From: Adiantum capillus-veneris
Taxonomy: Eukaryota; Streptophyta; Polypodiopsida; Polypodiales; Pteridaceae
DNA: 64,000 bases
Reading direction: 5' to 3'
NCBI GenBank assembly: GCA_014529385.2
Contig: CM043949.1
Span: 108,931,977-108,995,976 of the forward strand
Positions 1 to 14,839 of this stretch are shown one piece after another. Position numbers and translations under genes: made by a program. Under the pieces are notes generated by a model. It was not told the DNA's origin, did not search any database, and worked only from the letters and a program-made list of their open reading frames with translations. Positions within the stretch are counted from its first letter, which is position 1, and each line of letters starts with the position of its first letter.

Positions 1-336
1 ATCATGTGGCCCTAACTGAACCATCCTTTGGAAACTTAGAACACTACATCTTACCCAAAATACAGCCTTCACAAACATGTTTGATAGGTGCTTCAAGAGG
101 TGGAAAAAAAGCAACCATATTAGATTTTTGCAAACGAAGCAAACTGGAAAAATTCAGATGCCCAAACCGTGCATGCCAAAGTTTTGCATTTGAAATAGCC
201 TTAGAATCCACAACTGCATTTGCAAAATTTTTCCCACACTTGTGATATAAAGTGAGCTTATACAACTTACAACATAAAATACCAAATGCAACAGTTTCAT
301 CATCGAACCTGACATCATGTACTGTACATCTCTCAT

Positions 337-1688
337 CTACAATTTGACTACAAGACCAAGTATAGCAAGTGTAGATACAGATAAAAGATTCTTCTTGATT
401 GCACGTATATTCAATGCATCAACTAATGTAAAAGAACTTCCATTTGCAGCAGTAAGCACAATCTTTCCAAATGCCTTGACTGGATAAAAGACATTGTTGG
501 TACAAGTGACTAAATTCCCATGAGGGACATCCTCGAGAGGTAAACAAGTCACGATGAGAGGTAATGTGCTTGTAGCACCACTATCAAAGTACCACTCTTG
601 AGCATATGCAACAACTGACAAACATGCATCATGGAGAGAAGGATCATAAGTGCACTCTGCACTAAAAGTCCATTCTACATCAACATCAGCACCACAGTCT
701 CCTTTCATAGAAGACTCAACAATAGCTGCATTTGTAATGGAACCAACAATAGTAGTGGAACTAGCCTCTTTCTTCTTAGCTTCTTTGACCTTCAACTTAG
801 GACACTGCTTGATCAAATGATCATTAGCTTTACAATAATGGATACGTATCTTCTTTTTTCCCTTATCACCAGAAGTCCCATATGAATTGCTTCCATTAGA
901 AGTATTAGGAACATGTGATTTACGACTCGTAGAAGAACCATGAGAAGTGAGTACATTGTTGTTACCACCTTTTCTTTGAGCAACAATAAAGGCATGTTCA
1001 ATTGCACGCTTTCTAGTATTGTTTTTTCGGAAAGTGACTCTTGCAACAACAATTTGCATAATGCATCAAACTTGACAACTTCATGATTTCCTTGGGTCAT
1101 AAGTCTCCAAGTACTAGCAAAAGTCTAGTAAGAATCTGGCAAGGCATCAAGAACAATCTGCACAAGGGAATTGTCTAAAGTGACTTCACCTGCAAAAATA
1201 AGTTTCTCATTGATATCCTTGACACTAGCAAGGAAAGTGTCCATGTCATCTTCCTCATGTATAAGCTTCAACTCCAGCTCTTTACACAACAATGCAATTT
1301 TTGTCTCATTGCCACTTGGACAAAGACCAGCTAGAATATCCCAAGCTTGTTTTGCAGATTTCATTGAACAATGTGAGGAGTAATACTATGCTTCAGAGAC
1401 AACACAATCAATGCATGAGAATGTGCATGTTTTACATCCCAATGAGCTTGCTCAGCCGTAAGCAAAATAGCTCTAGTAGCAGCAACCCTGCCACCAAAAC
1501 CTGCAACATCCTCAACATTGCCTACATCCTCAAAACCAGGACGTACATCAATGACCTGTACAATGTTCTAAATTCCCTTTGAAACAAGGACATGTTGCAT
1601 CATGTAAGCCCACATAGGATAATTGTCCCCATCCAACCTGTCCTTAACAGCAAACATCTAGAACACATCTGTGTTGTTGTGAGTCATG
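337..1688 (-). pseudogene. Copia-A gag and protease region (fossil)
   Basis: Gag would start at an ATG near 1688 (M-T-H-N-N-T-D-V-F). It includes a UBN2-type gag block with DMDTFLASVKDINEKL near 1190-1260 and a zinc knuckle of form CxxCx4Hx4C near 790-840 (HYCKANDHLIKQC). The protease-side motif WYFDSGATS lies near 570-600. Gag coats the element RNA; the knuckle binds nucleic acid. The same blocks occur in the same order in Copia-B. The reading is broken, so this is a fossil. Confidence 0.8.
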
Positions 1689-2047
1689 ATGAATGCTACA
1701 CCTCATGTGAAAAATATCCAAAAAGAGGAGAACTGGAAACAACACATGCTATATAGCACAAACCGTAGAAGACTGTATGGGACCAATTATGCAAAAAATG
1801 GTAGTGATAGAAATTCTACACAAAATGACAAAATAGCCTACACAGTATTGCTTGTAGTGGAAATAGAGGCCGAAATGAGCCCAAATCAAAAATCTGAGCA
1901 GATCGAGGACTACGAGTTCTCCCATAATATTTGTTGACCTGCAAATGCTTGTCAAAGCTCACAAAAATCAAAGAAAGTGAGAAGGCATGTGATGGAGCTG
2001 CTGGTGGCAACTAAGCCTGGGAGGACGCAACCTGCCCTAATACCAAT

Positions 2048-2275
2048 TCGTGACATTAGGGTTGCAGGAACATACACACAGCTTGGATAAGAAGAAGGAA
2101 TCTCAAGGCACACAACAGAGACTATATAACTTAGTGTGAAATGGAAAGGTAAGATAGCCCTAGAGTGATGGGCATATATACAATGCACGGGAAAAAAAAC
2201 CTCCTAGTGAGGGAAAAAATGCCCCTATGGTCCTAAGTGTGTTTACACACATCACTACACATGTATATGGTAGCA
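2048..2275 (-). repeat. Copia-A 5' LTR
   Basis: About 228 bp. It aligns by eye along its whole length with the Copia-B LTR at 12594-12819, sharing the cacacagcttgg, gatagccctagag and aaaacctcct blocks. The outer end on the minus strand begins TGCTACCATATACATG. A primer-site-like TGGTATTAGGG (minus strand) sits next to the inner end at about 2036-2046. Confidence 0.75.
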
Positions 2276-4450
2276 CTTGTAGTGAAATCATCGCATGAAA
2301 CAAGGGAAGAGCAGGCCGGCAATGTGCAGAGTGATGGGCATGGGGTAGGTGGATGGCCTACGTGGTGATGGTAGCTCAGGAGATGGTTAGGAAACACCGC
2401 AAGAGAGGTTTTTTTTTTAATACACAAATGCAAATGTGAAACACTGAGATGGGCTAAATGAGTTGGACATCTTAGCGAGAATAGAGCTAAAACCTTGAGA
2501 GCACCAGTTCAAAACTTGCTTGGGGATTATCCCTGGAGTTTTGATTACCATGTGCAAGGGTGAGACGTGGAGAAGAATGGAATCTACAAAGATTCTACTT
2601 GATGTAGTAAGTTAGCAAGAGATTTATGGCCATATGGTGCTTTCATAAATTTTAAGTGGTAGAAATCAAAACCTTTGGCATGTTCATCAAAATAAATGAG
2701 CTGACGAGGAGTAAATTATGGAACTTCGTACTAGTAATGGTCACTCAAATTTTTGAAAGACACCAAAAGCGTTTGAAAATTAACGAGCCTTAAAAAACTA
2801 AGAATATATGGCCATGAAAACTAAAAATTTTTGAACCGTGATCAACTTATGGTTGTTTGTCTCTCTTAAGAGTTGCTTTGCGGTATCCACTCAAAACAAG
2901 GTGAGGAGTCATGTAGGCCTGCCAAAGTTAAGGGGGGTGTTCAAAGTTATGAGGAGTATGTCTAAATGAGTGCCAACAATCACATGTCACTTTTTTTGTG
3001 TTCTGATATAAAATTGTATACACCCCAAAAAGTGTTGGGTTCAATTTGCAAGAAACCTAACAAACGAGTGAGAGTGGTACCCAATCCACCAAGAAGAGTT
3101 TAGTAGAAAGGGTAATTTAAGTCTTCAAAAGGATTGCCCTTTTGCCGAAACGCACTTACACTCTTTGGTCTAGAGCGTTTCCCAAAAATAGATAAATTGT
3201 ATAGTCCATTATACACACATATTTGCAAATCCCTTGCATGCTTTTTTCAATACTCAAAATTGTGAGTAGTATATATATTTTTTTTTAATATCACAAATCC
3301 CTTATATGTTACGAAGAGCCCCATGTAAACGATAAGGTGAAAGGTGCTCATGGACATTTTAAAATAAATAAGTGAGAAGTAAAATAAAAACAACACCAAC
3401 AAATTAAAACAAAAGAAAATTTTAATGTTTTCAATTAAAAAAAGCAGGTTTAATAAGCATAGGAGATAATTAAACAATTCAATGAAATAGATCTTTTAAA
3501 TGAAAGGACTCATTAACAAAGATAGTTTTGATAAGCATATGAAATATAAAAAAAATCAATGAAATAGACCTTTATGAGGTCCTTAAATGATAGGACTCTT
3601 TCACAAAGTATTTAAAAATGAATTGAGTCAAACTCCCATGAAGGACTCCTTAGTCCCTTGTAAGTTGTTCTTTGAGGCCTTTTTGAGCAGGGCACATAAG
3701 AGGATAAGGTAGTGTGTGAGAGCCTCTACCTGATATCATACCCATAGAAATAGGAGGAAAAGGTTTTTCCTCATCAAGATTTCCTTGTGGCTTTGTGGTC
3801 CTATAAATGTCAGTGAACCACTTCAAAGAAATAATAGAAACACTATATCATCGTTATTCTTTCCATGTGGCACTAATATCTCTTTTTAGGTTGTGGGTGA
3901 GCTACAAAAACAAAGTTCAACTCCATTGTAGCACAAAAAATGTCATATTGGAAAATTTCCAAGTGTGTATAAAGCATATGGGCTCTCAATCAGGGATATG
4001 CATATGCGTATTATATGCTAATGCCGATATCAAGGAGCTTAATTTTTTATACAGATCAATATCACTCTAATAAATAAGCATTTGTGTGGCATGGAGCTCT
4101 TGTTATGGAGATTACAAGCCGTATGCAACCTTAAATGTGCAAACATTCATGCTCTATAAATACGTCTACATGGTTTATATTCATAATGGAAAACATACTC
4201 CATCTTGAATCCTTGCACCTCGAGAGGAACCGGCTTGACTGTCTTGTCCCCTGCATCTTTGTCGTCATCATCCATCACCAAAATACTCGTTGTACCCACG
4301 ACATTCTAACAAAAATCCAACAAGGTGTGTAAAACCAATCTAGTCTGACCAAACTATGTAAAAGAGCTCAAGGGTTATACATCCATTGAAAAAGATATCC
4401 ATGTACAATAGCATAGAATGAAGCATCAAATATAATGTAAAACCTTGAAG
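2276..4450. other. Intergenic, AT-rich; no gene seen
   Basis: No coding region of recognisable family lies here. The open frames are short and of low complexity. A degenerate two-copy tandem repeat with a period of about 80 bp is visible around 3450-3610 (shared aatcaatgaaatagac and aggactc blocks). Nothing else stands out. Confidence 0.6.
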
Positions 4451-4838
4451 GGGTATCAGTTTTTGAAGTAGTTTCGAGAAGTGATTACACCGGAAGAAGC
4501 TGATGCAAGGCTGAAGGCGGTACGCCACAATGTGAGTAAGGATTTCTCCATTTTTATTGAGCAGTTTGAAGCTTGTTGGAAGCAGTTAGAGGTTGTTACT
4601 GGGGTCAAAAGCAATCAATACTTGAAGCTGTCAAAACTGTTACAGGGTATCAGTTTTTGAAGTAGTTTCGGGAAGTGATTACACCGGAAGAAGCTGATGC
4701 AAGGCTGAAGGCGGTACGCCACAATGTAAGTAAGGATTTCTCCATTTTTATTGAGCAGTTTGAAGCTTGTTGGAAGCAGTTAGAGGTTGTTACTGGGGTC
4801 AAAAGCAATCAATACTTGAAGCTGTCAAAACTGTTACA
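4451..4838 (+). repeat. 194-bp tandem duplication, two copies
   Basis: Copy 1 is 4451-4644 and copy 2 is 4645-4838, with period 194. I see only about two base differences between them, so the duplication is young relative to its surroundings. It duplicates the first part of the gag-like reading frame. Confidence 0.9.
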
Positions 4839-5256
4839 GGGCTTGCATCCAAAGATTAGAGAAAAGGTCAAAGATGGTGCAGATATACACGAAGACATGG
4901 TCTATCTGGCAAAGATAAAGAGCAGAAAGGTAAAGCGAAAGCTGGAGTTGGGAGTGTTGAAGCCAGTAGATTATATGCATGTTGCGGAGGTAGCAGAGTG
5001 CTCTTTGGTCCGACCAAATGTGATTCCCAGTGTTCGAAGTGCAGAACCTGTTGCCGTAAGGCCTACTGTTGGTTATGTTCCTTGGAGGTTTCCGGTTTGT
5101 GAAGTGCATGTTTCAAGGGTGAACAAGCTTATCAACGAGGAGATGCTCCTTGACGAGGCCAACCAAAATGCAAAAGAAGTAGTAGCAGATGAGGAGGTTC
5201 CGGTGCGGATTGAAGAGATAAAGCTATTCTTGTGGAAAGTTTACATGAAAAGATAG
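4675..5256 (+). pseudogene. Gag-like protein region
   Basis: A frame of about 193 residues. The segment FSIFIEQFEACWKQLEVV followed by YLKLSKLLQGLHPKIREKV has the helical, tryptophan-containing look of LTR retrotransposon gag capsid regions. No zinc knuckle is visible. The start codon is simply the first ATG in the second copy of the tandem duplication; the frame also extends into the first copy. The assignment rests on composition and pattern only and could be wrong. Confidence 0.4.
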
Positions 5257-5456
5257 CAAAATGCAATCGAGATGCAGATACCGAGGGTTCAGAAGCTGAT
5301 GAAGAAAGAGAGAAAAGTTAGGATGATGGTCAAGCTTTTGTGGAGCAACAAGAAGATGAAGATGTAGGTACGGAATCCGCATATGATGCCGATGATGATG
5401 AAGATACAAGCTTGTGTAGCTAGGAGACAAGCGAGGAGAATAGAGCGGATGAGTCC

Positions 5457-6059
5457 ATGTCCTATGGCAAAGAGATGGAGTCTGACAAACTTAAGCTGGT
5501 AAAGGTAAAGCTGCCCTCTTATGTGTTTGATGTTATGGTAATAGCCCAGGTGCAAGAAGAGCAGGGAACAGAGCAAGCCAAGATGTTTGATGAAGACCAA
5601 GTGGTGCGGTCTAGGCCTACAGATGATGGAATGCAGGTGAAGGTAGTGTGTGGGGCCATGCTAATGGCTATGCTGATGAAAGTAACGGTGGAATGTGCCA
5701 TAGTGGTGCAACAGGTGCAAAATTTTGCTAGGAGAGATAGAGCAGTCGTGCCTATGGAGGAAGTCGAGATGAATGCAAAAGAGAACGAGTTTCTCTCTTC
5801 CTTGGTAGAGCATGATGCAACGGTAGAAGAGGTGATTGAAGAGCAAGAGGTTGAAGCTGAAGAGCAAGAAGTGTTGATCGACCTTGAAGGGCTGGTTGAC
5901 GAGGAAGGGCTCGATGATGCTAGAATTGAGTGTGCGGCCAAAGAGGAAGTTGTGATGCCAAAGACAGTGGAGATTCCAATGCAGTTGACATGTCCAATGG
6001 TGGAGAAAGGAGAATCCCAAGCAGTGGCTTTGCTTCCATTAAAGGTATGGAAGCTATGA
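5457..6059 (+). CDS. Acidic open frame, function unknown
   Basis: A frame of about 200 residues, rich in Glu, Val and Asp (EEVIEEQEVEAEEQEVLIDL at the centre). It has no recognised domain, signal peptide or membrane segment. It follows the gag-like frame on the same strand and precedes the candidate polypurine tract. It may be the decayed continuation of the same polyprotein or an accessory frame. The minus strand also reads open here, which fits biased composition, so true coding is doubtful. Confidence 0.25.
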   Translation: MSYGKEMESDKLKLVKVKLPSYVFDVMVIAQVQEEQGTEQAKMFDEDQVVRSRPTDDGMQVKVVCGAMLMAMLMKVTVECAIVVQQVQNFARRDRAVVPMEEVEMNAKENEFLSSLVEHDATVEEVIEEQEVEAEEQEVLIDLEGLVDEEGLDDARIECAAKEEVVMPKTVEIPMQLTCPMVEKGESQAVALLPLKVWKL

Positions 6060-6472
6060 TTGATGAAAATGATGGTAGAAATAGCTATGCGGTGGATGGT
6101 TCGGCAGGTGCAAGAGTCTGTGATCAAGGCCTCCACTTTACTTGGTTGGGAGGGAAGGTCAGACATGTGTTGGAGCTTGGTGTCAGGTGGGCTATGGGTA
6201 GCCTACACACATGATGGTCTAGGTGTTGCGGTACGGCACTATGGTGAGCAGTTACAGATGGGTAAAGGATATTCACAACGGGTATTTGATCCAAGTGGAA
6301 GCTATATGATACAAGGTGTGGGGCAACCCACTTGAAGGTTTGGCAGTAGGATGCAATAAAACTATGTACATATGGTTTTGGTTTTCTCATAGTGTGTGCC
6401 AGGTTTTGCAGTTAGAAATGGAATAAAGATCTTGTGTGGTTGAGCATAAATGCTCAACTAGGGGGTGGGCAA

Positions 6473-8660
<2,188 letters not shown>

Positions 8661-8689
8661 TGCTGGGTGTGTTCCATATTCCCCCTCTC

Positions 8690-9450
8690 CAATGTCATGA
8701 AGACTCAATTTCAAACCTGTTTCATGGGAGTGCCAATAAGTTTGCAATCTTCAAGTGCAAACTTACATAGCAATGTCTCTATGTAACTGTTCTGACACAA
8801 GGCAATACCACCATCAGACTGCTTAAACTATATACCCAAGTAATGATGCAATAGCCCCAAATCTTTCATCTTGAAAGTAGCATTCAAATCGGCCTTAACT
8901 TCATCAATATGTCTTTCATTTGGTCCAGTGATCAGCAAATCATCTACATAAAGAACCACAATGAGAAGTACATCACCCTCACGCTTTACATACAATGTGC
9001 TTTCTATTGAACTATTATGAAATCCTTGTTTGATCAAATGAGTGTCAGCTTTCTCATACCAAGCACGAGGAGATTACTTGAACCCATAGAAAGCCTTGTT
9101 ACATTTGCACACTTTGTCCTCTTGTCCTTTCTTGACAAAACCGTGAGGCTGCGTTACGAAAACTTCCTCAAATATGTCACCATTCAAGAAAGCAGTAACA
9201 ATGTCTCATTGATGTACATCCCAACTAAAATGAGCTGCCAATGCACATTAAAAAATGCACAGTACTCATACGACAAGTGGGAGCAAAAGTCTCTTCATAA
9301 TCTATGCCTTTTTGATGTGCATAACCCTTTGCAACAAGTCGAGCCTTATGGTGATCGATCTCACCATCCGGATTGCATTTCAACTTGTAAACCCACTTTG
9401 TACCAATGGTCTTTTTGCCAGGAGGCAAATCACATAAAGTCCATGTGTTC
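8690..9450 (-). pseudogene. Copia-B reverse transcriptase region (fossil)
   Basis: Blocks typical of copia reverse transcriptase are visible: KTIGTKWVYKLKCNPDGEID, ARLVAKGYAHQKGIDYEETF, and the catalytic-box region LYVDDLLITGPN. Together they show an RNA-dependent DNA polymerase of a copia element. Confidence 0.88.
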
Positions 9451-9770
9451 TATAAGTGCATCATATTCTGATTGCATGGCAACCATCCAATTTTTGAATT
9501 CTGTGCTTCATCAAAAGATAGAGGTTCCTCATCATCATGTAAGCTAGACAAATCCAAAGCATAACAATCTGATGCATAAGCTGCATGGCTAGAGCCTGAA
9601 TGAGTATGACTAGACAAAGGTGCATCCAATTTACTATCACGCAAAGTGTGCACCAACCATTTTGGCATACCTCTAGCCTGCTCATTTTCAGCACTTTTCT
9701 CATCAAGTACATCATGTAAATCTGCATCAGTAATAGGCTGATCTATAACATTTTCAGAAACCCCCATAGG

Positions 9771-10640
9771 CTATACATTTGCCTCATTGGAATTTACATA
9801 CAAACTTCCACCACTAAAAAGAGGCAACAAAGTGTCATAAATGTCCTGTGAGCTTACATTACTATCTCTAGTACATGACAGCAAGGGCTGAACAGAATCT
9901 TCCACAAACACTACATCCCTTGAAACAAGAGTACACTTTGTTTGCAGATGATACAACCTATAACCTTTTCTTTCAGCACTATAACCAACAAAAATACATT
10001 TGACAACCTTATCATCCAATTTTTTGCGTTGTGTTTGTGGCACCAAAGCATATGCCAAACAGCCAAAAACACGCATGTGCTCAATAGAAGGCTTTCTATC
10101 ATGCCATGCTTCATATGGAGTAATAGACTGTAAAGCTTTCGTAGGACACATGTTTAGTATATAAGTGGCACACATGATGGCCTCAAGCCAAAAAGAATGC
10201 GGCAAAGGTTGACTTTTGACCATACATTGTGCCATTTCCATAGGTGACCTATTTTTTCTCTTAGCAACACCATTTTGTTGAAATGTATAAGGCATTTTAT
10301 ATTGTTGTTTTATCCCATGACTAGCTAGAAATTCATTGAATTCATGAGACATATACTCCACCCCTCGATTGGAACGGAAGGTGTCCATAGTACATTTCCA
10401 GACATTTTCAGCCATAGCCAAAAATTGTTTGAAGCACATAAAAACTTTGAACTTCACTTTAAGCGGAAATACCCATGCATGCCTGGAGTAACCATCAATA
10501 AAAGTCACAAAGTAAAGGTAATTGCCTAAGGACGGAGTTTGCATGGGCCCACAAACATCACTATGCACAAGCTGCAACCTGCATGTGGCCCGAACTGAAC
10601 CATCCTTTGGAAACTTTGAGCACTGCATCTTAGAATACAC
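9771..10640 (-). pseudogene. Copia-B integrase core (fossil)
   Basis: A long open stretch (about 289 residues) with LVHSDVCGPMQTPSLGNYLY, YFVTFIDGYSRHAWVFPLK, NGVAKRKNRSPMEMAQ, and the downstream PYEAWHDRKPSIEHMRVFGC and KCIFVGYSAERKGYRL blocks. These are the rve integrase core and the C-terminal region characteristic of plant copia elements. The protein would join element DNA into the host chromosome. Confidence 0.9.
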
Positions 10641-11420
10641 CCTTCACAAACATGTTTGACAGGTGCTTCAAGAGGCGGCAAAGAAGCAGCCATATCAGAT
10701 TTTCGCAAACGCAGCAAATTGGCAAAATTCAGATGACCAAAACGTGCATGCCAAAGGTTTTCATCTAAAATAGCCCTTGAATCTGCAACTGCATTTGCAA
10801 AATTTTGTCCACACTTGTCAAACAAAGTGATCTTATATAGCCCACGGCACAAAAGCCCAGATGCAAGGATTTCATCACTAAAACTGAGATCATGAACTGT
10901 ATATCTGTCATCCACAAATTTGACTACAAGTCCAAGTCTAGAAAGTGCAGATACACACAAAAGATTCTTCTTGATCCCAGGTACATTAAGTGCATCAACA
11001 GGTGTGAAAGAACTACCATTAGCAGAAGTAAGCACAATCTTACTGAACCGGATAAGAGGCATTGTTGGCACAAGTGATCGAATTCCCATGAGGGACAGAC
11101 TCGAGAGAGGTGAACAATTCACGATGTGAGGTAATGTGCTTTGTAGCACCACTGTCGAAATACCACACATGTGAATCTCCAGCAACTGGCATGCATGCAT
11201 CATGGACAATAGGATTGTAAGTGCACTCTGCACTGAAAGTCCATTCTGCATCAACATCAGCATTACACTCTCCTTTCATAGAAGATTCAACAATGGCTGC
11301 ATTTGTAGTAGAACTAGAATTTGCAATGGAACCACCCTCTTTCTTCTTAGCCTCTTTGGCCTTCAACTTAGGCCACTGCTTGATCAAGTGATCATTAGCT
11401 TGACAAAAATGGCAATACAT
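10640..11420 (-). pseudogene. Copia-B zinc knuckle, protease and GAG-pre-integrase region (fossil)
   Basis: The zinc knuckle CHFCQANDHLIKQW-type block and the protease motif VWYFDSGATKHIT are followed by the pre-integrase block LWHARFGHLNFANLLRL and a Cys pair (CEGCIL). The order matches copia polyproteins. Confidence 0.85.
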
Positions 11421-11432
11421 CTTCTTTTTTCC

Positions 11433-12232
11433 CTAATCACCAGAATTGTCAGATGAAGTGCTGCCAGCAGAAGCATTGGGAATAGAAGTTTTGCCACTCA
11501 CAGCAAAACCATAAGAAGTGGTTGCATTGCTGTTACCACTCTTTCTTTGAGAAGCAATAAAAGCCTGTTCAATTGCACATTGTCTAGTCCTATTTTTTTT
11601 GGAAAGTGACTCTTGCAACAGCAATGTGCATAATGCATCAAACTTGACAACTTCTGGATTTCCTTGGATCATAAGTCTCCAAGTACTAGCAAAAGTCTGG
11701 TAAGAATCTAGTAAGGCATCAAGAACATTCTGCACAAGGGAACTGTCTAAAATGACTTCACTTGTAGAAATAAGTTGCTCATTGATATCCTTGATACCAG
11801 TAAGAAAAGTGTCCATATCATCTTCCTCATGCATAATCTTTGACTCCATCTCTTTATGCAGCAAAGCAATTTTAGTCTCATTGCGGTTTGCATAAAGACC
11901 TGCTAAAATATCCCAAGCCTGTTTTGCAGATTTTATTGAACGAATGTGAGAAACAATGGTGCGCTTCACAAAGAACACAATCAATGCATGAGATCCTTTA
12001 CATCCCAACGAGCTTGATTTGCCATAGGCAAAACAACTCTAGTAGCAGCAATCCTTGTAGCAAGACCTGCAACATCCTCAACATCACCTACATCCTCAGA
12101 ACCAGGACCTACATCAATGCCCTTTGACACAAGAACGTGTTGCATCATATAAGCCCACATAGGGTAATTGTCCCCACCCAACCTGTTCTCAGCAGCAAAC
12201 ATCTTGAACACATCAGTGTTGTTGTCAGCCAT
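11433..12232 (-). pseudogene. Copia-B gag region (fossil)
   Basis: Begins at an ATG near 12232 with MADNNTDVFKMFAAENRLGG and continues NYPMWAYMMQHVLVSKG, the typical N-terminus of plant copia gag (DUF4219/UBN2 type). It goes on to SAKQAWDILAGLYA and EDDMDTFLTGIKDINEQL. The start is supported by the matching start in Copia-A. Confidence 0.85.
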
Positions 12233-12579
12233 GGTAAATGTTGCACTTGATGTGAAAATTGTCCAAATAGAGGAGAAACAGAGTGGGAACAACACGTGCT
12301 ATATAGCACAAACTATGGAAGACTGTAAGGCACCTATTATGCAAAAAACGACACTGACAAAAATTCTGCACAAAATGACGAAATTGCCTATGCAGACCTG
12401 CTTGTAGTAAAAATGAAGGCCGAAATGAGCCCGAATGAAAAATCTGAGAAGACTAAGCTTTATGAGCTTACCCAAAATATTTGTCAACCTGCGAACGCTC
12501 GCCAAACCTCACTGAAATGGAGAAAGTGAGCAGGTGTCTGCTGGAGCAGTTAGGGACTAAGCCCGAGAGGACACAACCT

Positions 12580-12591
12580 GCTTTGATACCA
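12580..12591 (-). other. Copia-B primer-binding site
   Basis: The minus strand reads TGGTATCAAAGC two bases inside the LTR. It differs by one base from the classic TGGTATCAGAGC complementary to the 3' end of plant initiator tRNA-Met. Confidence 0.85.
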
Positions 12592-12593
12592 AT

Positions 12594-12819
12594 TGTTGGA
12601 ATTAGGATTGCAGAGAAATGCACACAGCTTGGAGAAGACGAAGGAAGCTCAAGGCACACAATAGAGAGTGTGTTTCTTAGTGTGCAATGGAAAGATAGAT
12701 AGCCCTAGAGAATGGGCGTATAGACAATGCACAGGGGGAAAAACCTCCTAAAGAGGGAAAAAATGCCACCGCAATCCTAGTGTGTTCACATACATCACTA
12801 CCACGTGTATATGATAGCA
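12594..12819 (-). repeat. Copia-B 5' LTR
   Basis: 226 bp. On the minus strand it starts TGCTATCATATACACG and ends CCTAATTCCAACA, giving the TG...CA ends expected of an LTR. The primer site is directly inside it. It aligns with the Copia-A LTR. Confidence 0.85.
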
Positions 12820-13595
12820 TATACCCACTCTCGCAGGAGTGAGGATTGATGTATGCTTGTGTGGCTACAGATAGACAGTCACAGGTTTCACAGGTTTTTG
12901 TAGATATTTTCTAGCAGTTTCTCTCATGGGATGTGTTTTGAGCTAGCTTGTTCTCTACTTGCATATATGGTTATGCACTTTATGCTTGGTTGAGCACTTT
13001 GTCCTAGTTTATGCTTGCAATGTGTGCAGATTGTGGAGTTGCTTTTAGGCATATGTTAGCGTCAGATTTGATGCGATTAATCATGCTTTTGAGCATTGTG
13101 TAGTGGTCGAGTTACCTCCCACTTTGTTGCCAATTTGGCATGGTTTATGGTTGAGATTGTACTTGAGGTTTTGCTCAATTTACAGGGGAGATTATCTCAG
13201 ATTTTTCCAGATTTCTCGCCATACTTTGGCTCTTAGCCATTCATTTATGGTATGCTCGTAGTGGTTACAAGTTTCCTTTGATTTTTCCTCATGTTCTTAC
13301 ATCAACGCATATTTTGAGCGTGAGACTCTAGCATGCAAGTTACAAGTTTTCACTGTTGAGCTACTGGTTGGTTTATGTTTGATTAGCATAGTGGTCGAGT
13401 GATCTCCCCCTTTGTTGCCATTTTGGCGTTCACTTATGGCAGCAGACATGTTTAACATTGAGAGACATCAGTCTCGTTCTTGTCGATACATGCATTGTTG
13501 GTATTGCGATCACACAGCGCACATTAGATGCCATTGTTTCAGACGTATGAGACAGTAGCAAAGATGTATGCAAGATGCAGATACGGCTTTGATAG

Positions 13596-13880
13596 ATGTT
13601 AGAGAGGTCAGTTCTAGTGGCAGTCTATGCCAGTGACGGTGATGTCACGCTTGCCTCCAGTGTACCTCTTGCAAATTTGTCTATGGTTAGCACACTTTCT
13701 CCACAATGGTTACAAGATAGCGATGTTTTTTTTCACGTCACGCCATGTTGTGAGTGGTTTAGCACATTTTCTAGTGGGAGACTTGGTTGTGTGCACTTGG
13801 TCGATGGTTTGGCGTTTGACGTAGAGGGTGCAGGAGATGTTTGTTTGTCACTGTCCAGTGGTGCATCATACACACTATGA
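13596..13880 (+). pseudogene. Copia-C protease region (fossil)
   Basis: The open stretch contains SPQWLQDSDVFFHVTPCCEW and RLGCVHLVDGLAFDVEGAGD. These align by eye with the copia protease and following region (W-x-DSG-x-x-x-HVTP...EWF; V-x-L-x-D...V-x-G-x-G-x-V). Confidence 0.6.
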
Positions 13881-14839
13881 CACGTGTGCTATGTCCCTCA
13901 ACTGAGACAGAGCTTGATCTTAGTGAGACAGTTGGAAGCTTTTGGTTGTCAGGTACTACTTAAAAAGCAGTCTTTCTAGATGCGCATTTCGATTCACTAA
14001 TGATTGCCAAAGGAGCCCGCAATGGCCTGGTATATCCCATGCATGTGTCTGAGGTTCGTGACGGCGTAGTCTTGATTTTGTTGCTAGCATGATTTGATCA
14101 AGAGACGAGACGTGTCTTTTTTTTCAATGATCTCCATCATGCTCAAGAGATAGAGCATTTAGCTGTGCAAGACATGCTAGTAGAATCTGTAGAGACAGAG
14201 ATAGAGTGGCAATGCTCTAGTGAGACACAGCAAGTATTGTCAGACTTTGTGTAGACAGAGGTAGAGGAATTCTATTCACTAGAGACACAGATAGAACTAA
14301 CAGATATGGAGTTTTTTTAACATGCTCATGTTAGAGGCTGATGAGTTGGTGCCAGGATGCACAGTTTTGCCTATGGGTGAGAGGGACATAGCTTCCCTAG
14401 TGTCAGTGTTGACACATCCATACACGATGGGTAGTCTTGAGGATGTAGCTTTTGCACATAGCAAAGGGGAGGCAAGTACATCTACTCTTGTGCATATTTC
14501 ATCAGCGTTCGGGCGTCTCATGTTTGACTTTTACTGTCAAGGATTCACCTAGCAGCTCTAGTGGGAGCATTTGTAGCAGGGATAGTCATACGGTGGCTGA
14601 CACTAGCATGACGCTTCGTGGAGATTTGCAGACCATACAGAGTGTCTGCAGGATTTACATGCAGGCTCTAGCGTGGGTATGCACACTAGCCTACCACCAG
14701 AGCCAATACAAGTGTGTGTAGATCGACAGAGTGAGCCAGTGGGTGTAGGTTGAGAGAGTCTCTCACCTAGTTCCTTGTACATACTAGTAGTTTAGCTATT
14801 AGGCCTCACTTATCCACACATCACCTTTAAGTGGGACAT

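Larger units (their letters stand above)
1..2275 (-). mobile_element. Copia-A: Ty1/copia LTR retrotransposon fossil (5' part; continues off the window)
   Basis: On the minus strand this reads, from high to low coordinates: LTR, primer-binding site, gag, a CCHC zinc knuckle, the protease region, and the start of the GAG-pre-integrase domain (LWHARFGHLNF-like). The order is that of Ty1/copia. It closely resembles Copia-B at 8690-12819 in protein blocks, LTR and primer site, so both belong to one family. The rest of pol lies beyond base 1. It is broken in several places and is clearly not active. Its age was not estimated because only one LTR is in view. Confidence 0.85.
8690..12819 (-). mobile_element. 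Copia-B: Ty1/copia LTR retrotransposon fossil, 5' LTR to reverse transcriptase
   Basis: From high to low coordinates on the minus strand: LTR (12594-12819), primer site, gag, zinc knuckle, protease region, GAG-pre-integrase, integrase core, spacer, and reverse transcriptase with the YVDDLLITG block. This is the canonical copia order. The element stops near 8690 within the reverse transcriptase/RNase H junction; no RNase H or second LTR is seen. It is broken in several places. It is close kin of Copia-A. Confidence 0.9.

Noticed and set aside
5519-6166. Minus-strand 215-residue Ser/Thr-rich frame
   Set aside because: Shadow of the acidic plus-strand frame; no start context or domain supports it.
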